A DNA stretch of 64,000 nucleotides from Xenorhabdus bovienii SS-2004. Lineage in GTDB: Bacteria > Pseudomonadota > Gammaproteobacteria > Enterobacterales > Enterobacteriaceae. Positions 18,832 to 27,587 of this stretch are shown here, in pieces (positions within the stretch are counted from its first letter, which is position 1; each line of letters starts with the position of its first letter). Under the pieces are notes generated by a model. That model was not told the origin of the DNA, did not search any database, and saw only the letters and a program-made list of their open reading frames with translations. The position numbers and the translations under genes are program-made. The stretch is taken from NCBI RefSeq assembly GCF_000027225.1, contig NC_013892.1, positions 2,294,001-2,358,000 of the forward strand, written 5' to 3'.

Positions 18832-19353
18832 TTATGAACTCTTATTCTTACACCATGAAATAAAAAGATTCAGTGTCCCTCCACAAAAAATACCATCAAG
18901 AAGGCCGCTTAATAGCCCGAAGAATAAATTATAATGTAATGAGTGTAGCAATATTGGGTAAATACTTAATAAAGCAGTCATAATAAACTTACTTACAAAA
19001 GTAATTATGATCACTATCAATGTCAAAGGCGTACCTGGGCGAATAATTAAGTTGCTGTGAGTTTTTTTTCTTAATCGTGGCTGTGATCTCCATAGTATCC
19101 AACCAATAGTAGTACCGAAAATCAGACCGATTCCCATCATCACCAGTGATAAATTTGAGAAGTAGGTTTCCGTGAGAACACTATGTATCCCCCAGACTAA
19201 AAATACGCTAGGCAGCAAGAAAATGCGCCATATGCTCATTTCACGGCTTGAAAGAGCTTTAATTCCTCTTATGACAAGAAATACAAGCAGAATCCAGACC
19301 CATATAGGTGTGTCTTTTATAATGGTGATATATTGTGGCATGTTGTCACTCAT
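18832..19353 (-). CDS. Small polytopic membrane protein (DUF6622-like)
   Basis: A 173-residue protein with about five hydrophobic helices. The N-terminal TPIWVWILLVFLVIRGIKAL segment followed by a SREMSIWR loop resembles the DUF6622 (formerly DUF1453-like) family of unknown function. No catalytic residues are apparent. It is convergent with the autotransporter and divergent from the MFS gene. The family call is from pattern memory only and is less certain than the membrane topology. Confidence 0.6.
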   Translation of the reverse strand: MSDNMPQYITIIKDTPIWVWILLVFLVIRGIKALSSREMSIWRIFLLPSVFLVWGIHSVLTETYFSNLSLVMMGIGLIFGTTIGWILWRSQPRLRKKTHSNLIIRPGTPLTLIVIIITFVSKFIMTALLSIYPILLHSLHYNLFFGLLSGLLDGIFCGGTLNLFISWCKNKSS

Positions 19354-19584
19354 GAGTTTTTTTATATGAAAAGTTTATCATTAAGGTGATTTTTCTTTCT
19401 GTAAGAATTCCTCAGCAAAAACAATAGTACTTAAGGATAATAAACTGGAATGCGACTTTGATATAAAATATAACCTATGATCCCCTTTTATCCATCCCCT
19501 ACCCAGCTATCTAATGTGGTAACTGTCACATTTATTTCACCAAGGCTATACATTTTCCCTATTTTCATAAAAGGAGGCCAGAGT

Positions 19585-20754
19585 ATGCCGCCACGTTTTA
19601 TTCTGTCTGTATTGGCACTCGCTGTATTTTTCATTGGTACAACGGAATTTATGTTGTCTCCCATGCTCAAACCACTGGCCGGTGTATTTAAAACAACGCT
19701 TGATAATGTTGCTTGGCTCGTATCCGGTTATGCTTTTTCCTATGCGCTTGCAGCCCCTTTTTTCGGCTGGCTTTCTGATCGTGTAAATCGACGCAGATTG
19801 TTACTGATATCCCTGCTGTTTCTTATGTTTGATGGATTGGCGTTAACATTTGCCCAAAATTTGAGTACTGCTATTGGATTGCGTATTTTCGGCGGCATCG
19901 CTTCAGCGGCACTAATCCCAACAACGTTTGCCTTGATTGCAGAACTTTTCCCACTCCAAAAGCAAGCGTCAGCCATGGGTCTGGTTATGCTTGGCATGAC
20001 AGCGGGTATTGCTGGTGGCCCAATATTTGCGGGGATTTTAACGGAATTATTTGATTGGCGGGCGCCATTTCTGGTTAATGCTGCGGGGTGTTTGCTGGTT
20101 TTTGTCTTAGGCAGGACATGTATTCCAATTCAAGCACCTGTTGAGAGAATAAAGCACCAGATGGTTACATTTAAATCAATGTTTCAGTGGGTGCGTCAGA
20201 AAAATCTAATGATTTTTCTTATTGCAAAAGGGTTTTGGAATGGTACAGCGGTGTCTGCTTTGATATTGGCTGGAGAGGTATTACGAAAACACTATGAGAT
20301 AGGAACAGGAACGATTGGTATCTCAATTTCGACATTCGGAATCGGTCTTGGTTTGGGCAATTTGTCCGTCGGAATGGTGAAACGTCTGGGATTAAGGGAT
20401 GAACTTATATTGTTACTGGCGATCGTGTTACTTTCCTCAGCGACGACTGCGTTTATGCTGATGCCTTTATCTCTGCCCTTTAGCCTGAGCTGTTTGATTG
20501 TATGGGGAAGCGCCCTTGGCCTTGCTGCACCGATCAGTACCGTTATTCTGGCAAATCGAGCGAAACAGCATAAAGGCCAAGTACTGGCGGTTTCAGAAAG
20601 CTTGAACAATCTGATGATTTTGCTTTTGTTCCCGATTGCTGCAATGCTGATGACTCATCATGGCATTGCAGTGACCATGCTAATGTTAGGATTCATTTTA
20701 ATAATAAGTATCGTGCTGACAATAAGAGATCTTTTGAGTGACACTGTCACTTAA
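19585..20754 (+). CDS. MFS transporter, DHA1 (AraJ-like) family
   Basis: The 389-residue product has 12 predicted helices, with the MFS motif A-like GWLSDRVNRRRLL in the loop between helices 2 and 3 and the antiporter motif C-like GMTAGIAGGPIF in helix 5. It would be a proton-driven exporter of sugars or drugs; the substrate is unknown. The start at 19585 is chosen because AAGGAGG (19571-19577) lies seven bases upstream; the frame is open 36 codons further without support. It is intact, unlike the MFS gene at 6.4-7.6 kb. Confidence 0.85.
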   Translation: MPPRFILSVLALAVFFIGTTEFMLSPMLKPLAGVFKTTLDNVAWLVSGYAFSYALAAPFFGWLSDRVNRRRLLLISLLFLMFDGLALTFAQNLSTAIGLRIFGGIASAALIPTTFALIAELFPLQKQASAMGLVMLGMTAGIAGGPIFAGILTELFDWRAPFLVNAAGCLLVFVLGRTCIPIQAPVERIKHQMVTFKSMFQWVRQKNLMIFLIAKGFWNGTAVSALILAGEVLRKHYEIGTGTIGISISTFGIGLGLGNLSVGMVKRLGLRDELILLLAIVLLSSATTAFMLMPLSLPFSLSCLIVWGSALGLAAPISTVILANRAKQHKGQVLAVSESLNNLMILLLFPIAAMLMTHHGIAVTMLMLGFILIISIVLTIRDLLSDTVT

Positions 20755-20848
20755 TGAAAATTGTGAAATCATCCACTCTGCCAAGGCATAAGTAAAAGAA
20801 ACGTCATTCATTTTTACGAAAAAATTAAGTATAAAACCACTCTAAAAA

Positions 20849-20878
20849 ATAACCCCTAGCTTTCGTTAAGGGTTATTC
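20849..20878 (-). terminator. Intrinsic terminator of the Cys-motif gene
   Basis: Arms AATAACCC / GGGTTATT. On the minus strand the hairpin is followed by a T-run (A-run 20845-20850 on the plus strand). It lies about 80 bp past the stop of the minus-strand gene ending at 20960. Confidence 0.75.
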
Positions 20879-20959
20879 AATCTAATATTTTTTATGGATT
20901 CATATGCGTAGTGTGTGCAAAATTTTGTGACTCAACTATTTTGTTTATTCTCGACGACC

Positions 20960-21952
20960 TTATTCAGTAAGGCGTCTTGTATCCGATACACCACACATCT
21001 TTGGACTGGATAAAGGTAATTTGGATTGCATTATTTCCTGATGTGTTTTAACTGGATCAATAAATAACTTATTAATTTCATCCAGTTGCAGATCAGATAG
21101 ATAGCCAGTATCAATACCCTGATAACTATCCGGAATTGTGGTGGTGGTAGGAAAAGAAAGTTTTTCGGGGTATAAACGCCCACTCCAGAATTCATCACCT
21201 TTCTCCAGAGGCCTTACATTATGAGGATCGACTAATTCAGAAACTTTGGCATTATGGGGAAATCTCAAACTGTTCTCTGCCGCAGGATAGTCATTTTCTA
21301 CCATCCACTCGACAATATTATTCTGACGCTCCATCAAAACGATATCTTTGAAAAAAGTGGTCAACACGATAGGAATGACAATGCCACCAGCACGGCGATA
21401 ATGTTCAATCACACCGAGCCGCAACCTTAATTGCTCATTGGTATCCAACGCACTGACTGAGACTCTGACTTCCGCTTTTGCAGCAACTAAACGTTGGATG
21501 ATATCGTCAGGCATTTTTCTAAATGCTTTGGTGATAAATATCATCAATAATCCCGCCTCACGTGCCAATTCAGCCATTCTTGTAGAAACTGACCAGTTCC
21601 ATGAAGGATCACTGTTCCACCCACACCTGACATACTTTTGTGAGTGAGGCAATGCATTAAGGTCGGTAACAAAAACGGTTTCATCCAATTGGTTATCGAC
21701 CCGTTTACCAAAATCGATACCGTTTTCCCAACTGGATATAGCAGCGAAACACATTCCATAGCAGGCCATACTTTCCGGTAAACAACCTACTACCACATCG
21801 GTAGTTAAGCTATTAAATGGAAGACCACCTGCTATCCCTGCACGGATCAACATGGGTTTAGCTGGTTTAAGCTCATGACCCTTGGTGTATTCAGCATTAC
21901 TTTGTCTGACGAGTCGTTTAATTCGATTTTCTTGTCCTTTCTCGATATACAT
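20960..21952 (-). CDS. Unrecognised protein with Cys-x6-Cys-x3-Cys motif, possible non-canonical Fe-S/radical-SAM-like enzyme
   Basis: I do not recognise this 330-residue protein. Its clearest feature is GCLPESMACYGMCFAA, with Cys57, Cys64 and Cys68 after a hydrophobic strand, which looks like an Fe-S cluster loop. After it come alternating beta strands and helices (YVRCGWNSDPSW, LLMIFITKAF, AEVRVSVSAL, GGIVIPIVLTTFF) that read like a TIM-barrel such as the radical-SAM core. The spacing is not the usual CX3CX2C, so the radical-SAM assignment is inference. The start at 21952 follows the oxygenase stop by one base (TGAGATG), with GGAGG upstream, so translation is coupled to that gene. Confidence 0.7.
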   Translation of the reverse strand: MYIEKGQENRIKRLVRQSNAEYTKGHELKPAKPMLIRAGIAGGLPFNSLTTDVVVGCLPESMACYGMCFAAISSWENGIDFGKRVDNQLDETVFVTDLNALPHSQKYVRCGWNSDPSWNWSVSTRMAELAREAGLLMIFITKAFRKMPDDIIQRLVAAKAEVRVSVSALDTNEQLRLRLGVIEHYRRAGGIVIPIVLTTFFKDIVLMERQNNIVEWMVENDYPAAENSLRFPHNAKVSELVDPHNVRPLEKGDEFWSGRLYPEKLSFPTTTTIPDSYQGIDTGYLSDLQLDEINKLFIDPVKTHQEIMQSKLPLSSPKMCGVSDTRRLTE

Positions 21953-22695
21953 CTCAAGCCTCCTTAATTTCCCGGCCAGGTATTTCGGATTGGTAGTGAA
22001 CATCAGGATAGATCTTCAGTGCTTTAATAAATCTGTCGCCAGTAAAACATTCCCTGCGATGTAAAAGTTGACTGTTATCGTACAGCAGTAAATCCCCATC
22101 AACCCATTGATGTGAATAGATATTATCGGAGGATAATATTTTTTCTAAAATAGCTTGTTTAAGTGCTTCTGAATGCGGCAGTGGCTGATCGTTGTCGAGG
22201 AATTTGATGGCGTTTTCACTGATATATACATACTGCTTTTTTGTTTGCTTATTTTCGATTATCACTGGATGAGCAACAGTAATATGAGGAACATTATCAT
22301 GTGAGACAGCTGGTTGGCGAGTTGACCACAATGTGTTTAGCGTGGAGATTTCATCAATGGAGTATCCCAGATGAGCGGCCGAAGTTGATGCAAAAGAGGT
22401 ATTACCTCCCTGGCATTTTACAGACTCACCATAAAGTATGCTGACGGAGGCGGGATTGATTCGAAATTCTTGGTCTGAGTGCCAGAAGTCCGTATTGTTG
22501 CCAGAAAAACCCAATTTCTCTCCCTTTTCATCACATAGGTTTGTCAGATAAGCAATATGTTTTCGGTTATCGGTCAGGGAAATTTTCCGTGCAGGCTCTT
22601 CCAGTCTTCCATCTCCTACGCGCAGGGCAAAATTAACAAGCGCATCATCATCCATTTTCTGATTATTAAAAACCAGCAGACCATAAACAGATATA

Positions 22696-23786
22696 CCCGT
22701 CGTCATTGAAGATGCTTGATTTTTCATTTGTATCAGATCATGATTGCGCCCATGAAAATTAATCTAACAGATGCCCAAAAAGACGCCCTCGAATTGATGC
22801 ATGATACGACTCGCGATGGACGAGTACGTGACCGCATCAAGGCCGTGCTTTTGGCCTCAGAAGGCTGGACTGCCCAGATGATTGCTCAGGCTTTGCGGAT
22901 CCATGAAAGTACGGTGAGCCGCCATCTGAAAGATTACTTCTCTGAGGAAAAACTCGCCCCTGAAAATGGGGGCTCTGAAAGCCGTTTGTCTGCCGAACAA
23001 ACAACAGAATTAGTTGAGTATCTGATGGCAAATTTGATGCACACTACCGCACAAATTGTGGCCTATGTTCGGGCACGATGGCAGGTGACTTTCACTGTCG
23101 CAGGAATGACGAAATGGCTTCACCGTCAAGGTTTCAGCTACAAGAAGCCAATGGGTGCTCCGCATAAATTTGATGCGGATAAACAGCAACAGTTTATTGA
23201 AACCTACAACGCGCTGAAAGAAGAATGTGGCCAGAATGCGCCTATTTTATTTATTGATGCGGTTCACCCGACCCTGTCCACAAAATTAAGTTATGGCTGG
23301 ATGAAGAGCGGGCGGAAGCACGTCAAAGTGGTTGAAACCACAGGTAGTCGTACTCGACTCAACATCATGGGTGCCCTTAATTTACAACGGATTGAAGAGA
23401 CTATTGTTCGTGAATATCCGACGATTAACGCGAAAAATGTCGTCCTTTTTTTCGGCTCAATCCGGGAAACCTATCCACTTTCGCAAAAAATCCACATTAT
23501 TCTGGATGGTGCGGGTTATCACCGTTCCGGAGTCGTCCAATTTTTTGCCGAGGTTTTGAATATTGAGTTGCACTACCTGCCGCCTTACAGCCCTAATCTC
23601 AACCCGATTGAGCGATTATGGAAGTATGTGAATGAGCAGGTACGAAACAATGTCTATTTTCCGGATACCAAAACATTCCGTGAAACGCTGCGCCACTTTT
23701 TTCATGTCACATTGCCAGAAAAAGCGAAAGAACTCACCACTCGGTTGACTGATAACTTCCAGATTTTAAAACCCGCATCTTCAAGT
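22696..23786 (+). mobile_element. IS630-family insertion sequence (~1.09 kb)
   Basis: A single transposase gene is bounded by inverted TTGAAGATGC / GCATCTTCAA segments (about 22706-22715 and 23775-23784). Boundaries are set by the TA-duplication model: TA at 22694-22695 and at 23787-23788, TA being the IS630 target. The left end then extends eight bases beyond the obvious repeat, so it could be off by that amount. Either junction keeps the host oxygenase gene in frame when the element is removed. Confidence 0.85.
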
Positions 23787-23789
23787 TAA
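22752..23789 (+). CDS. IS630-family transposase (DDE)
   Basis: The 345-residue protein has an N-terminal HTH (TAQMIAQALRIHESTVSRHL), a middle winged-helix segment (KWLHRQGFSYKKP) and a DDE catalytic core: Asp in LFIDAVHP, Asp in IILDGAGYH, and Glu in PYSPNLNPIERLW, the IS630/Tc1-mariner signature. It is full length with no frameshift. The ATG at 22752 opens with MKINLTDAQ, the usual family start; an upstream TTG extension is not supported. The stop TAA uses the flanking TA of the target site plus one host base. Confidence 0.93.
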   Translation: MKINLTDAQKDALELMHDTTRDGRVRDRIKAVLLASEGWTAQMIAQALRIHESTVSRHLKDYFSEEKLAPENGGSESRLSAEQTTELVEYLMANLMHTTAQIVAYVRARWQVTFTVAGMTKWLHRQGFSYKKPMGAPHKFDADKQQQFIETYNALKEECGQNAPILFIDAVHPTLSTKLSYGWMKSGRKHVKVVETTGSRTRLNIMGALNLQRIEETIVREYPTINAKNVVLFFGSIRETYPLSQKIHIILDGAGYHRSGVVQFFAEVLNIELHYLPPYSPNLNPIERLWKYVNEQVRNNVYFPDTKTFRETLRHFFHVTLPEKAKELTTRLTDNFQILKPASSS

Positions 23790-24055
23790 TTGCGTATAGA
23801 TGCAATTTCAGTATTTCATACTCTTCAAACGACAGTTCGGAAACATTCTGGCACGTCACATATGCACCAAAGTGTTCTTTAGCGGGTTTGAGCGTAAATG
23901 GCATTATTTCACTCCTCTGCTTTAGAAATACAACGGTGATTTAAACACCTGATCACTGAAGAGTCACTGAAATATTGTTGTTTTTTTTGATAAAAATTCA
24001 TATCTAAAATGAAAATTAATTATCATTATTGCGTTAATTTTTAGTGTTATTAAGT

Positions 24056-24092
24056 AATAAAAAAGGCTTGGAAGCGTTACTCTCCAAGCCTT
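24056..24092 (-). terminator. Intrinsic terminator of the decarboxylase gene
   Basis: Perfect 10 bp stem (AAGGCTTGGA / TCCAAGCCTT), ten-base loop, and on the minus strand a TTTTTTATT tail. It separates the decarboxylase from the downstream oxygenase, which therefore likely has its own promoter in 23905-24055. Confidence 0.92.
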
Positions 24093-24189
24093 GACAATCA
24101 ATATATGTTCTGAATATAAAACTATGATTAAAAATTCATTCTAGTTTGTAAAAATAAATAACCGTTCACACCAATGCCAGTTATTTTGG

Positions 24190-26139
24190 TTAATTAAGAA
24201 AAGATTCCTCACGATTCAAAATCTGGCGTGATTTTTTTTCTTCTTCATCAACCAATTGAGTTAATTTTTTGGCGAAAATAGTTTGTAGTTGTTTCCAGTA
24301 CTCATCGAAGTGCTCTGGATTGCGTAAGCAATGTGTCATTACTGCCGCACGTAATACATAAACACGGTGTGTGTTTTCCCACTCACTACGGCTAAAGCCA
24401 CATTTTTCGGCGTAGTACCACGGTGTATCACCGTACTCTTTGTAATCCAGTATGGTTGAAGATGTGAGAAAATCGTTGCTATATGCACGTCCTGAAGAAT
24501 ATGAACACAGTTCATAAATTCGCTTGTTAAGTGCATTGTGGTTGATAAGGCTGGCGTTTCCGACTTCTTTGAAAGTGAAGTTGATCATGTGAAAATCCGG
24601 TGTTGGCATAATATACATTTTAAACCGGTACTCACCGACTTCAATGGGGAGCATATTTGCCATTTTATCTAATAGTTGATTCGCGGTGACTATGCCAGCG
24701 GCTATCACTTTTCCATAACCACTGATGTTTAAAGGCAATAATCGATGAGCGGCCCAAAGTGCTGCTGCGGTTGCTCCCGCTTTCGAACCTTCCATTATGG
24801 AAGCGCCAAGTATCCCTCGGTTACTGGCAGGAAAATTACTTTGATTGTCATTTTCTTCAAAGACATAAAGGGCACGTGAAGAAATCAAATCGAGAATACG
24901 TTTGTCTTTCATACAAATTGCCCCGGCTGAATATTGAATAAATCCAACCTTATGCGGGTCAACTGTAATCGAATCGACATATCGCAATGCCTTGAAGCTC
25001 TGGTAAACCTCAGGTTTTGGCCAACTGATATTTTCAGGTATGATGCCTAGCGTGTGATGATAGTTAACCAGATCATCATATTCCATAAATTCACCTTGCT
25101 CATTGAGAAGCATAGAACAGGCGTATCCCGCATAAGCAGCATCAACATGGATATAGAATGATTCACCATAACGTTCTTCACATTCCTGCCGCAATGCAAT
25201 CACTTCATCAATCCGATCAATGGCACCGACTTCAGTCGTACCGACTACACCAATCATCGCCAAAATAGGCTCACCCTTCTCGATTAAATCAAAGGTGATT
25301 TCACGCATTTTGCCAATATCGGTTTGATAGTGTTCATTCACAGGCAATGGGATAATATTTTCCTGACCGATCCCCAAAATATCTGCTGCTTTCATCCAGG
25401 AATAATGTTTGGATTGTGGTACGAGTAGTTTACCTAAAATTTCAGTTTTACTCCCTGTACCACGACATGTCATATTACGTATTTCATCGAAAATTCCACG
25501 TCTTTGTAATTCGCTGATTAAATCGAGCACTTCAGCTGTTGGCATATTCATTAATTGTTTTTGTGACTTATGACTAACCAACTCTTTTGTCTCAGGATGT
25601 TGGGATACAGCAAAAGGCAATGTTTTTAAGTTCCTGGCAACCCACAAACCTTCATAGTTAGCAACAGTCCCACCGGAAGTGATATGCCCCCATGCGCGCT
25701 GGGGGTCATAACCAAGCATCCGGCAGAGATCTAACCCGGATTCAAGTTCCAGTTCTGTTGTTGTGGGTGATACTTCGTAGGTACAATTGTTGGGGTTGTA
25801 CATCATTGCCATTACATAGGCGAGATTGGAAACCATCAAAGTGTCACTGTTAATGTGGCCTAGATAACGGGGGGAGAAGAAAGGAATCGAAGTGTTTTTT
25901 AGTTTTGCTGATAGTTGATTCAATATTCCTTCTGTCCGATAGAGAGTTTCTCTGTAATTATGCTCATAACGATCAACGGATGTAACCAAGGTAGCATCTT
26001 CTGGGTGAAATCCTGAACGCCAGTGCATGTGTTCGCTGACTGCATAGTCCATCATTTCTCTGAAAAAAACTGCATTTTCTGATTTTGGGCCTAGAAACAA
26101 CGCATCTACATTTAAGTTGGTATAAAGAGGCTTAGTCAT
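24190..26139 (-). CDS. PLP-dependent amino-acid decarboxylase, tyrosine-decarboxylase-like (group II)
   Basis: The 649-residue enzyme resembles Enterococcus-type tyrosine decarboxylase along its length: NVDALFLGPKSEN and HMHWRSGF near the N-terminus, GHINSDTLM, TSGGTVANYEGLW, VVGTTEVGAID, HVDAAYAGYA (Asp contacting the PLP ring nitrogen) and the Schiff-base lysine in VDPHKVGF. C-terminal VLRAAVMTHC also matches. It would decarboxylate an aromatic or other L-amino acid to an amine in the cytoplasm. The start is ATG 26139; the GTG two codons upstream is possible. No amine antiporter is adjacent, unlike tyrosine-decarboxylase acid-resistance operons, which suggests a biosynthetic role. Confidence 0.88.
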   Translation of the reverse strand: MTKPLYTNLNVDALFLGPKSENAVFFREMMDYAVSEHMHWRSGFHPEDATLVTSVDRYEHNYRETLYRTEGILNQLSAKLKNTSIPFFSPRYLGHINSDTLMVSNLAYVMAMMYNPNNCTYEVSPTTTELELESGLDLCRMLGYDPQRAWGHITSGGTVANYEGLWVARNLKTLPFAVSQHPETKELVSHKSQKQLMNMPTAEVLDLISELQRRGIFDEIRNMTCRGTGSKTEILGKLLVPQSKHYSWMKAADILGIGQENIIPLPVNEHYQTDIGKMREITFDLIEKGEPILAMIGVVGTTEVGAIDRIDEVIALRQECEERYGESFYIHVDAAYAGYACSMLLNEQGEFMEYDDLVNYHHTLGIIPENISWPKPEVYQSFKALRYVDSITVDPHKVGFIQYSAGAICMKDKRILDLISSRALYVFEENDNQSNFPASNRGILGASIMEGSKAGATAAALWAAHRLLPLNISGYGKVIAAGIVTANQLLDKMANMLPIEVGEYRFKMYIMPTPDFHMINFTFKEVGNASLINHNALNKRIYELCSYSSGRAYSNDFLTSSTILDYKEYGDTPWYYAEKCGFSRSEWENTHRVYVLRAAVMTHCLRNPEHFDEYWKQLQTIFAKKLTQLVDEEEKKSRQILNREESFLN

Positions 26140-26705
26140 AATCACGATACCTTTTTGCTGGTTCTTAGTGTTTTATAATATTTTTCAATTTATGCGTTTA
26201 TAAATTTGTTAATGTTATAATTTTTGTTTCATACGTTAATGGCGCACCTCTTGTGACAAAAGGAAAAATAACAATAACTAATTGAAATTAAATTATTTAA
26301 TTCTTAATGAGTGTGCTGAAAATTTTCATTAACACATATCAAATTAATCTATTTTAATCGATATAAAACATACTTTTTAAAATATTAATCATAAGTTAAT
26401 AAATAGTTTCAAATTTGTGCGCTACAACAAATAAATGTGCGGAATGCGGAGTGATATGAATATGGAAAGGTTTCATTTCGAGACTATGAATGTGAGCATG
26501 TTTTACCTAACAAAAAACGTGACGCCGTCACTAACTGTGTTATGTAGAACAGGGGGAAGTGGAAAGTTACCCAATCAAGGTAGAATGGCGGTTACATTTT
26601 TGCGTGATGATTTATACAGTTATTAATAAGAGAATCTAGCTCTTATCAGAGCGTTTTAAATATGTTAAATTGACGTATATCAATCACTTCTAATGAGCAC
26701 TCCCT
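26140..26705. other. AT-rich divergent region upstream of fnr
   Basis: Holds the decarboxylase promoter region and, near 26.67 kb, the fnr control site. A 63-codon plus-strand frame at 26435-26626 has no clear RBS or family resemblance and is not called. Confidence 0.5.
26670..26683 (+). promoter_or_regulatory. FNR box in the fnr promoter
   Basis: TTGACGTATATCAA matches the FNR consensus TTGAT-N4-ATCAA at 9 of 10 positions and lies 22 bp before the fnr start. In E. coli fnr a similar box mediates negative autoregulation, so the same is likely here. Confidence 0.8.
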
Positions 26706-27461
26706 ATGATCCCGGAAAAACGTATTATTCGTCGGATTCAATCTGGTGGTTGTGCAATCCACTGTCAGAATTGCAGCATTAGCCAGCTATGCATTCCTTT
26801 CACCTTAAATGAACATGAACTCGATCAGCTTGATAATATTATTGAACGTAAAAAACCAATCCAGAAAGGGCAAACTTTGTTTAAGGCTGGTGATGCATTA
26901 AAATCACTCTATGCTATCCGTTCTGGGACTATCAAAAGTTATACGATCACTGAAGAAGGCGATGAGCAGATTACCGGTTTTCACCTTGCTGGCGATTTAG
27001 TAGGGTTTGATGCAATCATAAATACTGAGCATCCCAGTTTTGCCCAAGCATTGGAAACTTCCATGGTGTGTGAAATTCCATTTGAAACACTGGATGATCT
27101 TTCCGGTAAGATGCCAAATCTCCGCCAGCAGATGATGCGCTTGATGAGCGGCGAAATAAAAGGCGATCAGGAAATGATCCTCCTGCTATCCAAAAAGAAT
27201 GCGGAAGAAAGGCTTGCAGCATTTATCTATAACCTGTCAAGCCGTTTTGCGCAGCGTGGTTTTTCTCCTCGCGAGTTCCGTTTGACCATGACACGGGGCG
27301 ATATCGGTAATTATCTTGGTCTGACTGTTGAAACAATTAGCCGCCTGCTTGGCCGTTTCCAGAAAAATGGCATTTTAGGTGTTAAAGGTAAGTACATTGC
27401 GGTCGAAAATATGGAGAAACTGACGGAATTGGCAGGAAAAGCCCCTGCTTGCGTGTCCTAA
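26706..27461 (+). CDS. fnr: FNR, oxygen-sensing global regulator
   Basis: The 251-residue protein has the four cluster-binding cysteines at the E. coli positions: Cys20, Cys23, Cys29 and Cys122. A cyclic-nucleotide-binding-like beta roll and a long dimerisation helix follow, then the HTH with [12 protein letters not shown] (recognition E-x-x-S-R). With an intact 4Fe-4S cluster the dimer binds FNR boxes and activates anaerobic respiration genes; oxygen disassembles it. It is followed by a terminator and uspE, the same order as in E. coli. Confidence 0.97.
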   Translation: MIPEKRIIRRIQSGGCAIHCQNCSISQLCIPFTLNEHELDQLDNIIERKKPIQKGQTLFKAGDALKSLYAIRSGTIKSYTITEEGDEQITGFHLAGDLVGFDAIINTEHPSFAQALETSMVCEIPFETLDDLSGKMPNLRQQMMRLMSGEIKGDQEMILLLSKKNAEERLAAFIYNLSSRFAQRGFSPREFRLTMTRGDIGNYLGLTVETISRLLGRFQKNGILGVKGKYIAVENMEKLTELAGKAPACVS

Positions 27462-27477
27462 AGTTTTCTTAAATTTT

Positions 27478-27516
27478 AAGCCGGATCGCTATATTTTGCT
27501 GATCTGGCTTTCTTTT
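27478..27516 (+). terminator. Intrinsic terminator after fnr
   Basis: Arms AAGCCGGATC / GATCTGGCTT (one G-U pair), 13-base loop, T-rich tail TCTTTT. Confidence 0.8.
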
Positions 27517-27587
27517 ACCCTGTTATAGTTGGTCATATTGGTTTATCTTCTTACAAAGATATATCCAGCCTCTGTGAGGAATTAAAT

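Larger units (their letters stand above)
21954..23904 (-). pseudogene. TauD/TfdA-like Fe(II)/2-oxoglutarate oxygenase interrupted by IS630
   Basis: The N-terminal ~39 codons (23904 down to 23787, beginning MPFTLKPAKEHFGAYV, with AGGAG upstream) and the C-terminal part (22695 down to 21954) are separated by an IS630 element. Joining at a single TA target gives 858 bp, exactly 286 codons with stop, and places LKLHLYA before VYGLLVF, the usual helix-strand junction of TauD enzymes. The C-terminal part keeps the HxD pair (WHSDQEF) and the distal His (QLLHRRE). The intact enzyme would oxidise a small substrate with O2 and 2-oxoglutarate. As it stands the enzyme is split and probably inactive. Confidence 0.9.

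Noticed and set aside
19477..19584. 36-codon N-terminal extension of the MFS transporter
   Set aside because: The sequence is not hydrophobic in the expected pattern and a strong AAGGAGG lies just before ATG 19585.
22696..22727. Oxygenase true start at 22727
   Set aside because: This start lies within the IS; the real N-terminus with RBS is found beyond the element at 23904.
26435..26626. 63-codon plus-strand frame upstream of fnr
   Set aside because: No ribosome binding site, no recognisable family, odd composition, and it lies in the AT-rich fnr promoter region.
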